From positions 62,001 through 126,000 of the forward strand of contig JBCCXL010000003.1 of assembly GCA_039191605.1 (NCBI GenBank): DNA of 64,000 bases. Direction: 5' to 3'. Below are positions 11,284-18,803 of this stretch, piece by piece (position 1 is the stretch's first letter; the number at the start of each line of letters is the position of its first letter). The notes under the pieces were generated by a model. That model was not told the origin of the DNA and ran no database searches. It saw only the letters and a program-made list of their open reading frames with translations. Made by a program: the position numbers and the translations under genes. The DNA is from JBCCXL01 sp039191605 (GTDB lineage Bacteria > Acidobacteriota > Thermoanaerobaculia > Multivoradales > JAHZIX01).

Positions 11284-11360
11284 CGGTTCTGGGTTTCGCC
11301 AACGGGATTCCGGGCTCCGCCGTCGGAGTGTTGGGCTCCGCTGTCATCGTCTTGGGCTTC
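11277..11360 (+). repeat. 21-bp degenerate tandem repeat, four copies, over a stop codon
   Basis: Four 21-base units at 11277, 11298, 11319 and 11340, each ending in the pattern (t/c)(g/c)ggc/ttc/tcc and starting gc(c/t). A partial fifth unit begins at 11361. The first unit contains the TGA stop of the substrate-binding protein gene (11281-11283). The array fills almost the whole 94-base gap before the histidine kinase. Confidence 0.8.
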
Positions 11361-11377
11361 GCCAATGGCAGGGATTT

Positions 11378-13408
11378 ATGAGCCGGGGCCGGGTCAGCAC
11401 CGTCAGCCGCCAGCTATTGCGGCGGGTCGCGCTGCTGGGATTGCTGTGTCTGGCGGGCTTCTGTCTCGCGCTTTTGCTTTCCCTACAGCTGGTTCGGGAG
11501 CGACTCAGCGCCGAGTTGAGGGCTACCAGCACCGAGGTGGCGGATTCCATCGACGCGCTGCTGGGGGGTGTCCAGCGAGACCTTGGGGCGACTTCCGGAT
11601 TTGTCGCCGCGGGGCTGGAGGCTTCGATGGCGCGGGGAACGCCGATCGAGGCGGGGCATCCGGATCTGTTGTCGATCCGCACTTGGTTTCGAGAGTCTCT
11701 GGAGCGCGAGGACGCGATCTATCGGCTGGCTTTGCTGGGAGCTGACGGGAACCTCCTTCTCCACCGTCAGCGAGTCGCCCTGGTGACCATGGACGAGGGG
11801 CTCGATCCCTGGCTTCAATCCCTCTCAGTATCGGATCACGAACACCTCGGCCAGGTGGATTTCATCGGCGTCGGAGGCGAAGGGGGAACGAAAATCCCCT
11901 TCGTCACTCTCAGCAAGCCGGTGCGAGGGACCCAGGGTGAGCTGCTGGCGAATCTAGTGGCGCGAATCGATCTATCCTCTCTTTGGAGTCATATCAGCTC
12001 CCTAGAGGTCGGTCGAGAAGGCTCCATCCTTTTGCTGGACGAGGAGGGGCACCTGCTGGTCTATCGGGACCTGGAGATGATTCAGGGTCGGGTCGAAAGC
12101 GCTCCTGCTAGTGGGGCGCAGGCGGCGGTCGGATTGTCTGATGAGATCAAGCTGCAGCGAAATCATTACGGGCGATGGGTGGTCTCCCTCACGGAGTCGC
12201 TGGATCGCATCGCGCCGTGGGTCGTGGTGGTCCAGCTGCCGGCGCGGGAAATCCTGGTGCCCTTTGCGCTTCAGGCTCTTCCGCTCCTGCTGCTGCTCAG
12301 CCTGGTGGGGCCGGTGGTCTACGGCATCGTGCTCTTCACCCGTCAACGCATCGTCGCTCCGCTGCAGTCGCTGCTCTACGGCGTGCGCCGCTTCGGTGAG
12401 GGGCAGCTGGATTTTCGAATTCGTCTCGACCATCAGGATGAGCTAGGGGATCTCGCCGGCACCTTCAATCTGATGGCTCGAGAGCTGCGCAGCACCATCG
12501 CCGACCTCGAGCTGCGCTACGAAGAGCTGAAGCGGGCGGAGCAGGCGCTGCGGGAAACCAAGGAGCAGCTGGAGCAGAGGGTGCAGGAGCGGACCGCGGA
12601 CCTCGAAGCGACCAACGAAGAGATGAAGGCCCTGCTCTATCTTGTCTCCCACGACCTGCGGGCTCCGCTGATCAACCTCAAGGGGTTCGCCAACGAGCTC
12701 CGGTTCTCGCTACAGGATTTGTCTCCGGCACTGCGGGCCAGCGTTGAGAATCAGCCGGCGGAGAGACGGGAGCCTCTGCAGAGGAGCCTCGACGAGGACA
12801 TTCCGGAAGCGCTGGAGTTCATCGAGACCTCGGTATCGCGAATGGACGGCTTCACCCGGGCGTTGCTGAAACTATCTCGCGCCGGGCACCGGGAGCTGTT
12901 GCTGGAGACGGTCGAGGTCAGCACCGTGGTAGATCAGATCCTCCAGAGCCTCGCCTTCCAGGTAGAGCAGCGACAGATCACGGTGGAGGTCGGCCCGCTT
13001 CCGATGGTGGTGGCGGATCGTTTATCCATCGAGCAGATCTTCGGAAATCTGCTGACCAATGCCTTCACCTACGCCACGCCCAGCGAGCCGCGGGTCAAGA
13101 TCGGTGGGGAGGAGCGCTCCGGAGAGACCCTCTACTGGGTGGAGGACAACGGCATTGGGATCAGTCAGGACGATTTAGAGAAGATCTTCCAGCCTTTCCG
13201 CCGCATCGATCATTCCCTTCATGAAGGCGAGGGGATGGGGCTGACCTATGCCCAGGCGCTGGTGCGACGCCACCGTGGCCGCATTTGGTGCGAGTCCGCC
13301 AAGGGGGAGGGTTGCCGCTTTCTCTTCACCGTCTCTCACGAGCTGCAGAGTCGGGTGTCGCCGGAAGATCCCGCTTCCGGCGCCGAGGCGCGGCAGGTCG
13401 CCAGCTGA
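11378..13408 (+). CDS. Membrane sensor histidine kinase with Cache-like periplasmic domain and HAMP
   Basis: 676 residues. TM1 is at about residues 17-37 (ALLGLLCLAGFCLALLL). A periplasmic sensor of about 250 residues, probably dCache, follows. TM2 is near 295-318 (ALPLLLLLSLVGPVVYGIVLF), then HAMP, a coiled coil (ETKEQLEQRVQERTADLE), HisKA with the phospho-accepting His425 in LVSHDLRAPLINLKGF, and HATPase_c with EQIFGNLLTNAF, VEDNGIGIS and GEGMGLTYAQALVRR. The segment between the H-box helix and the second HisKA helix is longer than usual. No response regulator is adjacent. The preceding substrate-binding lipoprotein could be its ligand-capture partner. Pseudopilin-like genes follow. Confidence 0.9.
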   Translation: MSRGRVSTVSRQLLRRVALLGLLCLAGFCLALLLSLQLVRERLSAELRATSTEVADSIDALLGGVQRDLGATSGFVAAGLEASMARGTPIEAGHPDLLSIRTWFRESLEREDAIYRLALLGADGNLLLHRQRVALVTMDEGLDPWLQSLSVSDHEHLGQVDFIGVGGEGGTKIPFVTLSKPVRGTQGELLANLVARIDLSSLWSHISSLEVGREGSILLLDEEGHLLVYRDLEMIQGRVESAPASGAQAAVGLSDEIKLQRNHYGRWVVSLTESLDRIAPWVVVVQLPAREILVPFALQALPLLLLLSLVGPVVYGIVLFTRQRIVAPLQSLLYGVRRFGEGQLDFRIRLDHQDELGDLAGTFNLMARELRSTIADLELRYEELKRAEQALRETKEQLEQRVQERTADLEATNEEMKALLYLVSHDLRAPLINLKGFANELRFSLQDLSPALRASVENQPAERREPLQRSLDEDIPEALEFIETSVSRMDGFTRALLKLSRAGHRELLLETVEVSTVVDQILQSLAFQVEQRQITVEVGPLPMVVADRLSIEQIFGNLLTNAFTYATPSEPRVKIGGEERSGETLYWVEDNGIGISQDDLEKIFQPFRRIDHSLHEGEGMGLTYAQALVRRHRGRIWCESAKGEGCRFLFTVSHELQSRVSPEDPASGAEARQVAS

Positions 13409-13509
13409 TGCTCCCTGCTTCCCGATTCGAGCCGCTGGTTCGAGAGGGAGAGGGGGGTGGCCCGTCCACTTCGCAGACCGGGATTGAAGTCGGCTGTCGC
13501 CGGCCGCCG

Positions 13510-14031
13510 ATGAAGAGATTCAGTCGAGGGCGCCGCCGCGCTGGGCGCGCCGGCTCGTCGGGCTTTACTCTGGTCGAGGCGGTGGTAAGCCTGGCTCTGA
13601 TCGCCTTTATGCTGCTGCTGGCGGCATTGGTGATGGCGGAGCAGCGCCGGGGGCAGCGGCAGGTGGATCGCCATCGTCAGGCCATCGAGGTGTTAGACTG
13701 TGCCCTGGAGAGAGTGCGGGCGGGGGCGCTACCTCTCCAAAGCGGCTGGTTTCCGCTAGCGCAGACTTCTGACGGTACTTCCGACGGCACTTCCGGCGAT
13801 GCCTTCGAGCCCGGAGAGCAGGAGCCTGGCGTTGGCGGAGAGGCGGGGGACCCGCCATCGGATCTCGAGGGAGCCTTGGTGCACCTCGAGGTGGAAGAGG
13901 AGCCGGCGGAGGTGGAGGGTCTCTATCGGGTTCGGGTGACAGTGCTGCTGGCGGGAGAATCCGGTACGGACTCGGGAGACGCGGTGCGTCGCAGCGCGGA
14001 GACCCTGGTGTGGCGTCGTTCCCTCGATTGA
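13510..14031 (+). CDS. Pseudopilin-like protein (GspI/PulI-type)
   Basis: About 173 residues. The N-terminal class III signal is clear: a basic leader (MKRFSRGRRRAGRAGSSG) then FTLVEAVVSLALIAFMLLLAA, with prepilin-peptidase cleavage expected before F and the conserved E at +5. The soluble part contains a short tandem S-D-G-T repeat encoded by 12-base units. I prefer ATG 13510 for the short leader; an ATG at 13408 overlapping the kinase stop would add 34 residues and is possible. It forms an operon with the next two genes. Such minor pseudopilins prime type II secretion or type IV pilus assembly; none of the assembly ATPase or secretin genes are in the window. Confidence 0.8.
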   Translation: MKRFSRGRRRAGRAGSSGFTLVEAVVSLALIAFMLLLAALVMAEQRRGQRQVDRHRQAIEVLDCALERVRAGALPLQSGWFPLAQTSDGTSDGTSGDAFEPGEQEPGVGGEAGDPPSDLEGALVHLEVEEEPAEVEGLYRVRVTVLLAGESGTDSGDAVRRSAETLVWRRSLD

Positions 14032-14564
14032 TCTCGCCAGCCCCTGGGCTGCGCCGCTCTCGCAGGCTCCCGGGAGCCGGGGGAGGCTTCACCCTGGTGG
14101 AGATGCTGGTGACCCTGCTGCTAGTGCTCCTGGTGCTGGTGTTGTCGATGCAGCTACTGCGCTCCTCTGGGGAGCTGCTGGCGAGCTCCGCCGACAGTGA
14201 CCTCGGCCGCCGGTGGGAAGTGCTTCATCGCCAGCTGCGCCACGACTTACAAAGTGCGCCCCAGGTCGCCAGCCTGCCGCTATGGAGCTCGGGAGGGCTG
14301 GCGCTGGACCGTCATCCGGTGGCGCCCCCGGGAGGTACGTTGGTCTGGTCGCTGGATCGGGGCCGCCTGCTGCGGGACCGCTTCGACGCAGAAGGAGAGC
14401 GCGACTCTCGCCGGGTGCTGCTGGATGGCGTTCTGGCCTGGAGACATCGCCGGGCTGGATCTCTCATCGAGGTGGAGGTCACGCTGGATGCCGGGGAGCG
14501 GGGGGAAGTGACCAAGCGCTGGGAGGTCGCCTTGCGCAACCAGCGGCGGAGCAACTCATGGTGA
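14010..14564 (+). CDS. Pseudopilin-like protein (GspJ-type)
   Basis: 184 residues from GTG 14010, which overlaps the end of the previous pseudopilin gene by 22 bases. A leader ending in GAGGG is followed by FTLVEMLVTLLLVLLVLVLSM, a perfect type III signal with Glu at +5. The remainder resembles the beta-rich head of GspJ-like minor pseudopilins (RRWEVLHRQLRHDLQSAP near residue 70). Order and length match the I-J-K series of minor pseudopilins, which cap the pseudopilus tip in type II secretion systems. Function as a tip subunit is inferred from this order. Confidence 0.8.
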   Translation: MASFPRLISPAPGLRRSRRLPGAGGGFTLVEMLVTLLLVLLVLVLSMQLLRSSGELLASSADSDLGRRWEVLHRQLRHDLQSAPQVASLPLWSSGGLALDRHPVAPPGGTLVWSLDRGRLLRDRFDAEGERDSRRVLLDGVLAWRHRRAGSLIEVEVTLDAGERGEVTKRWEVALRNQRRSNSW

Positions 14565-15055
14565 GGTCGCCTAAGGATCAGCCAGCGATAAAGAATTCAG
14601 CGATGGTGAGGTCGATCGAGGGCCAAGGAGAGCGTGGAGCCGCTCTGGTCACCGCGCTTCTGACCCTCCTGTTGGTCTCCGTCGCCCTAGCCATCGCCGG
14701 AGGCAGCCTGCTGATGGATCTCCATGCTTTGCGTCATGAGGCGCGGGCGGTAGAAGTTTCCGCCCTCACCGACGCGGCGGTCGCCGATGCCCTGGCGCAT
14801 TTATCCGCGGACGACTCCTTTGCCGGCTTCACCGCCTACGGCTTTGGCGAAGGAGAGCTGGAGAGCGCCGTGAGCTTCGAGGGTGGGTTGCGCTATCGGG
14901 TGCGGGCCGGCGCCTCGCTGCGGGGCTCTGGCCGCTGTGTGGAAGTGGAGGTGAGTCGCCAGCAAGAGCGACTTACCGTCTTACGGTGGAGTCGACTCTA
15001 CGAGGGCTCGGCGGCGGAGGCTTCCGCCTGCATTGCCGCGATCAACTCGCTATAA
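14558..15055 (+). CDS. PilX/GspK-like membrane protein
   Basis: About 165 residues from ATG 14558, overlapping the preceding stop by 7 bases (an internal ATG at 14603 is an alternative). It has a basic N-terminus, then GERGAALVTALLTLLLVSVALAIAGG, a single hydrophobic helix of the PilX/GspK N-terminal type, in which the usual FTLVE is replaced by G-x-A-L-V-T. At 165 residues it is much shorter than typical GspK (about 300) and closer to PilX. The 3' end overlaps the opposite-strand SDR gene by 58 bases. Together with the two upstream genes it probably forms a small pseudopilin tip set. Confidence 0.7.
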   Translation: MVRSPKDQPAIKNSAMVRSIEGQGERGAALVTALLTLLLVSVALAIAGGSLLMDLHALRHEARAVEVSALTDAAVADALAHLSADDSFAGFTAYGFGEGELESAVSFEGGLRYRVRAGASLRGSGRCVEVEVSRQQERLTVLRWSRLYEGSAAEASACIAAINSL

Positions 15056-15897
15056 CCCTGGCGAAAGCTGGGATAGCGGTAGCGAAAGCCCGAGCCCACC
15101 AGACGCCGGTTGCGGCACCGCTTATTGCCCCGGGGGGCAGGTTCCTGGGCCACCCGATGAGCCGGAGCGTCGACGCCGAGGGCGTCGGCGAGGAAGCGCA
15201 GCACTTCGCAGCGATCCGCCGGCTCCTCGTCAACGCCGAGGTAAAGGGGCTGACGCCGGGATTCTTCGAGAGTGAGCAGATGGGCGAGGAAGCCGGCGGC
15301 ATCCCTGCGATGAAGGCGGTTGGTGTAGCGCGGTGGCCCTTCGACGCAAAATCCTTCGCCCCGGCGAACCTGATCGATCAGGCGGGTGCGGCCCGGTCCG
15401 TACAGCCCGCCGAAGCGGACGATGGAGAGGCGCTCCACCCGCCGGGATATCGCTTCCTCAGCCCTCAACAAGGCTCGTCCGGTGGTGCTGGTGGGGGCCG
15501 GAGCGGAATCCTCGTCCACCCAGGAGCCGTCCTGGGTACCGTAGACGCCGGTGCTCGAGGCGTAGAGCCACGGTGGACGCTGGCCGCAAGCCTCCAGCGC
15601 CGAGTGAAGATTGATCGCGGCATCGCGATAGGCCCGCAAATAGGCTTCTTCGTCGAATCGATCGGCGGAAATCAGGTAGACCACCGCGTCTACCGCGGGC
15701 AGCTCCCCGAGCTGAGACGGCTCCAGGAGGTTGGCCTGAAGCGGGTGAATCGAGGAATGCTGGGGCTCCACGGCGCCGCGACGCAATGCCCAAACCCGCC
15801 ATCCCGCTTGCGCCAGCAGCAGCCCTAGCTCGCTTCCGATGTAGCCATATCCGGCGATCAGCACGCGGCCGGCGGCGGATTCGCTCGGCGCGCTCAT
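14998..15897 (-). CDS. NAD(P)-binding SDR, nucleotide-sugar-epimerase-like (YeeZ type)
   Basis: 299 residues. An N-terminal Rossmann motif (VLIAGYGYIGSELG), the substrate serine in YASSTGVYG and later FGGLYGPGR are visible. The usual catalytic Y-x-x-x-K is not apparent (the region reads GTQDGSWVDEDSAPAP, then RALLRAEE), as in atypical extended SDRs such as YeeZ. Substrate is unknown. The start (ATG, 15897) overlaps the stop of the upstream histidine kinase by 4 bases, so the two are co-transcribed. The 3' end overlaps a pseudopilin-like gene on the other strand by 58 bases. Confidence 0.8.
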   Translation of the reverse strand: MSAPSESAAGRVLIAGYGYIGSELGLLLAQAGWRVWALRRGAVEPQHSSIHPLQANLLEPSQLGELPAVDAVVYLISADRFDEEAYLRAYRDAAINLHSALEACGQRPPWLYASSTGVYGTQDGSWVDEDSAPAPTSTTGRALLRAEEAISRRVERLSIVRFGGLYGPGRTRLIDQVRRGEGFCVEGPPRYTNRLHRRDAAGFLAHLLTLEESRRQPLYLGVDEEPADRCEVLRFLADALGVDAPAHRVAQEPAPRGNKRCRNRRLVGSGFRYRYPSFRQGYSELIAAMQAEASAAEPS

Positions 15898-18575
15898 CTC
15901 GAGGGCTCGCTTTGGATGTCGGAGAGCTCCGGTATCTCTACGTTGAGTGGGTGCTGGCCGCTATCGCTGGGCCTTGCCTGGAGCTGGAGGTAGAAGGTGC
16001 TGCCCTCCCCCAAGGTGGAGTCACACCACAGCCGTCCGCCATGGCGTCGCATCAGGGCCTGAGCGTAGGCTAGGCCCATGCCCTCCCCGGGTTGCTCTTG
16101 GGGGCCACAGCGGCGCAGTGGTTGAAAGACTTTCTCGAGATCTTCCGGCGAGATCCCTCTTCCCGTATCTCGGACCCACAATTGCACTTCTTGGCCCAGG
16201 GCGGTGCCGCCGACGTGGATTCGGCCGGGGCGCTGGGGATCGAGATAGTTGATGGCGTTGTGGAGCAGGTTCGCCAGCACCTGCTCCATCGAAAAGCGGT
16301 CGGCGATCAGCGGCGGGAGCTCGTCCACCGTCACCTCGGCGTCGGCGGAGTTGATCTCGAAGGAAAGAGACGCGAGGACTTCCCGCACCAGAGCGTCGAG
16401 ATCGAGAGTCTCTGGCTCCAGCTGGCGGCGGCCGGCCCGGGCCAGCTTCAGTAGCGCCTGGATCAGAGCATCCAGGCGGCCGACCGCGGATTCGATGTGT
16501 TCGAGAGCTTCCGGGACGTGGCTGCGCAGCGCCTCCAGGGCTCTCTGGCGCGCCCGACTTTCCGCCGCCGGCCTGCTGCTCTGCGAGTCAGCATTCTGGC
16601 CCTCTCGGGGCGGGGATGGCTCGTCGAGTGGAGGCGATGGGTGGACCAGCGCTTCCACCTGCTCGAGGCTGAGACGAAGCTCCTGGGCAAAGCCCCTCAG
16701 GTTGACCATGGGAGCCCGCAGGTCGTGGGAGATCAGCGCGAGGAAGGATTTCAGCTCCTCGTTGGTCTGGCGCAGGGCCTGCTCCGCCCGCTTGCGCTCG
16801 GTGATGTCACGGTTGATGCTCAGGATCGCCAGGCCGCCACCGTATTCCACGATCGCTGCCCGCACCTCGAGATTCATCAGCGTGCCGTCGGAGCGGTATT
16901 GCTTGGTCTCGAATTCGTGAAAATCTCCCTTCCACAACACCTCGTGAAGATGCTGCTTGCCTTGCTCCAGGTCATGGGAGACGGACTCCAGAGACATGCC
17001 CACCAGCTCCTCCCGGGGGATTGCGTAGAGCTTAGCCGCCGCTGGGTTTGCCTCCAGGATGACCTCGTCTTCCGGTCGAAAGATGAAGATCGCGTCGTGG
17101 GCGTTCTCGTAGAGACCGCGATAATCCCGCTCGCTTTGGAGAAGAGCCTCCTGAATGCGTCGGCGCTCGGTGATGTCCTCGCAGGCGGTGACGATAGACA
17201 GCGGGCGCCCGCTGTCGTCGCGCACCAGATCGGAGGTCAGCTGGACCGGGAAGCGGGAGCCATCCTGGCGGATATTGACGCTCTCTCGACTCCAGCGTTC
17301 CAGCTGCTCGACCTCCTGTGGCTTCATTGGGCGACTGAGCTCCTCGATGCCGAAAATAGAAGACTTCTTGCCGACCAAGGCTTCGGGGGTGGACTGGGCC
17401 ATGCGCGCCTGGGCTGGGTTGACGTAGAGCAAGCGACCATCGAGGTCCTTGATAGAGATTCCCAGATCGGTGGCGGCGATTCCCTTCTCGAGCATCAGCC
17501 GCTGCCGATCGCTCTCTCGCCTCGCCCGCAGGACCTGGAGACTGGTGCTCTCTAGCACGCGGTATTGCAGCGCCATCAGCAGCCCGAAGAGCATCAGATG
17601 GACGATGATCAAGACCTGCTGGACCTGGAGGGCGAGGATGCTGGAGGCGCCGACGAGGTGAGCGATGAAATGCGCCACCGGCAGCAGCAGAGCGTAGAGA
17701 GCCAGGCGGCCGAGGAGTCGGGCGGCGACCGCCTCTGGTGGCTCATCCAGATTGAGGTGCTCGGATGAGCGCTGCTCCGGCTTGCCCCAGGTGCGAGCAC
17801 TGGCGAGGAAGAGCAGGCTGGAGATGGACAGCGCGAAAAGGGCTTCCCAAAGCGGGGGGAGGGTGGGGGTCATGAGGCTCAAATGCATTACCGAAGCGGA
17901 GAGCGGCAGGCAGTGGGCAATGGCGCTGATCAGGTAGATCTGTCGCCAGGAGCGATTGTGGGTAGCGCGCCAGAGGAAGGCAGATCGCAGCGTGAGGTGA
18001 GCGACGATGAAGGAATAGAGCACTAAAGAAGGGGAGCGGCTGGCAAAGAGCGGCGGGGCGAAGACATCCGGAATCAGGCAGAAGTAGAAGAAGAGACTGG
18101 CGGTGAAGACCACCGCCCCGGTGGTGTCCAAGCGGCGGCTTCCCCGACGTCCGGTGAGATGGGCGTGGATGTCCGGGCGGGCGCCGGCGCCGACCAGATA
18201 CAGGCCGTAGATCGCTAGAGTCATGCCGTCGAGGATCAAGAGCCAATCTTGGCTTGGTCCATGGCTCAGACCGAAGAAGTGGAAGAAGGTGCCTTCGGGC
18301 TTCGAGTGCATCGAAGACACCACCACCATGCGCAGGGACATCAAAATGGAGGCAGCGCCGATCATCGACCAGAAGAGTCGATCTTCGGCGTGAGAGCGAT
18401 CTGTGCTGCGCAGAATCCCGAGGCCACAGCCCAAGGTAAAGAACGCGAAGGCCAAGCCGAGCCAGACCGTTTTTTGGGGCGAGTCGGGGAAAGCGAGCGC
18501 AAGACCGAGGATCACCGCGAGAAAAATTGCGGCGATGCGCACCCACCCATCGATTCGAAGACTCTTATTCATCAT
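15894..18575 (-). CDS. Membrane sensor histidine kinase with two PAS domains
   Basis: 893 residues. The N-terminal third holds about eight or nine membrane helices (for example IAAIFLAVILGLALAF and LWEALFALSISSLLFLASA) of a MASE-like sensor. Next come PAS1 (residues about 365-475: IAATDLGISIKDLDGRLLYV), PAS2 (about 480-600: YENAHDAIFIFRPEDEVI), each ending in a D-I-T-E-R-R/K PAC-like motif, HisKA with His617 in LISHDLRAPMVNLRGF, and HATPase_c (ANLLHNAINYL, VRDTGRGIS, GEGMGLAYAQALMRRHGGRLW). The HisKA domain has a proline-rich insertion of about 45 residues after the first helix, at the same place as the shorter insertion of the kinase at 11378. No response regulator is adjacent. Confidence 0.9.
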   Translation of the reverse strand: MMNKSLRIDGWVRIAAIFLAVILGLALAFPDSPQKTVWLGLAFAFFTLGCGLGILRSTDRSHAEDRLFWSMIGAASILMSLRMVVVSSMHSKPEGTFFHFFGLSHGPSQDWLLILDGMTLAIYGLYLVGAGARPDIHAHLTGRRGSRRLDTTGAVVFTASLFFYFCLIPDVFAPPLFASRSPSLVLYSFIVAHLTLRSAFLWRATHNRSWRQIYLISAIAHCLPLSASVMHLSLMTPTLPPLWEALFALSISSLLFLASARTWGKPEQRSSEHLNLDEPPEAVAARLLGRLALYALLLPVAHFIAHLVGASSILALQVQQVLIIVHLMLFGLLMALQYRVLESTSLQVLRARRESDRQRLMLEKGIAATDLGISIKDLDGRLLYVNPAQARMAQSTPEALVGKKSSIFGIEELSRPMKPQEVEQLERWSRESVNIRQDGSRFPVQLTSDLVRDDSGRPLSIVTACEDITERRRIQEALLQSERDYRGLYENAHDAIFIFRPEDEVILEANPAAAKLYAIPREELVGMSLESVSHDLEQGKQHLHEVLWKGDFHEFETKQYRSDGTLMNLEVRAAIVEYGGGLAILSINRDITERKRAEQALRQTNEELKSFLALISHDLRAPMVNLRGFAQELRLSLEQVEALVHPSPPLDEPSPPREGQNADSQSSRPAAESRARQRALEALRSHVPEALEHIESAVGRLDALIQALLKLARAGRRQLEPETLDLDALVREVLASLSFEINSADAEVTVDELPPLIADRFSMEQVLANLLHNAINYLDPQRPGRIHVGGTALGQEVQLWVRDTGRGISPEDLEKVFQPLRRCGPQEQPGEGMGLAYAQALMRRHGGRLWCDSTLGEGSTFYLQLQARPSDSGQHPLNVEIPELSDIQSEPSR

Positions 18576-18747
18576 GGCTCAGGAGGAGCTACTCCACCCT
18601 ATTCGACTTGTGAGCGTAGGGGAAGGGCACTCTAGGTGCGGGCGAGAGCTGGATGGTGGCGCCTGGCGCCGCCATCCGTTCAGGTTGCATCAGCGTAAAT
18701 CTGTCTAACGTGCTTCCGTCGCAAGATCGTCGCTGGTTTGCTCCTCA

Positions 18748-18786
18748 TTCGATCGATCTCGTGATTTGCCCTATTCGTTCGATCGA
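18748..18786 (+). promoter_or_regulatory. Two TTCGATCGA boxes 30 bp apart in a divergent promoter
   Basis: The nonamer ttcgatcga occurs at 18748-18756 and 18778-18786, exactly 30 bases apart (about three helical turns), ending 17 bases before the photolyase-like start codon. The gap also serves the divergent histidine kinase gene. The spacing suggests a dimeric operator, but no known regulator is recognised. Confidence 0.35.
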
Positions 18787-18803
18787 CTAAGTGGCCCTTC
18801 GCT

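Noticed and set aside
11117..11365. Minus-strand frame with 7-residue repeats near 11300
   Set aside because: The repeats come from the 21-bp tandem array; there is no ribosome site and most of the frame lies antisense to the substrate-binding gene.
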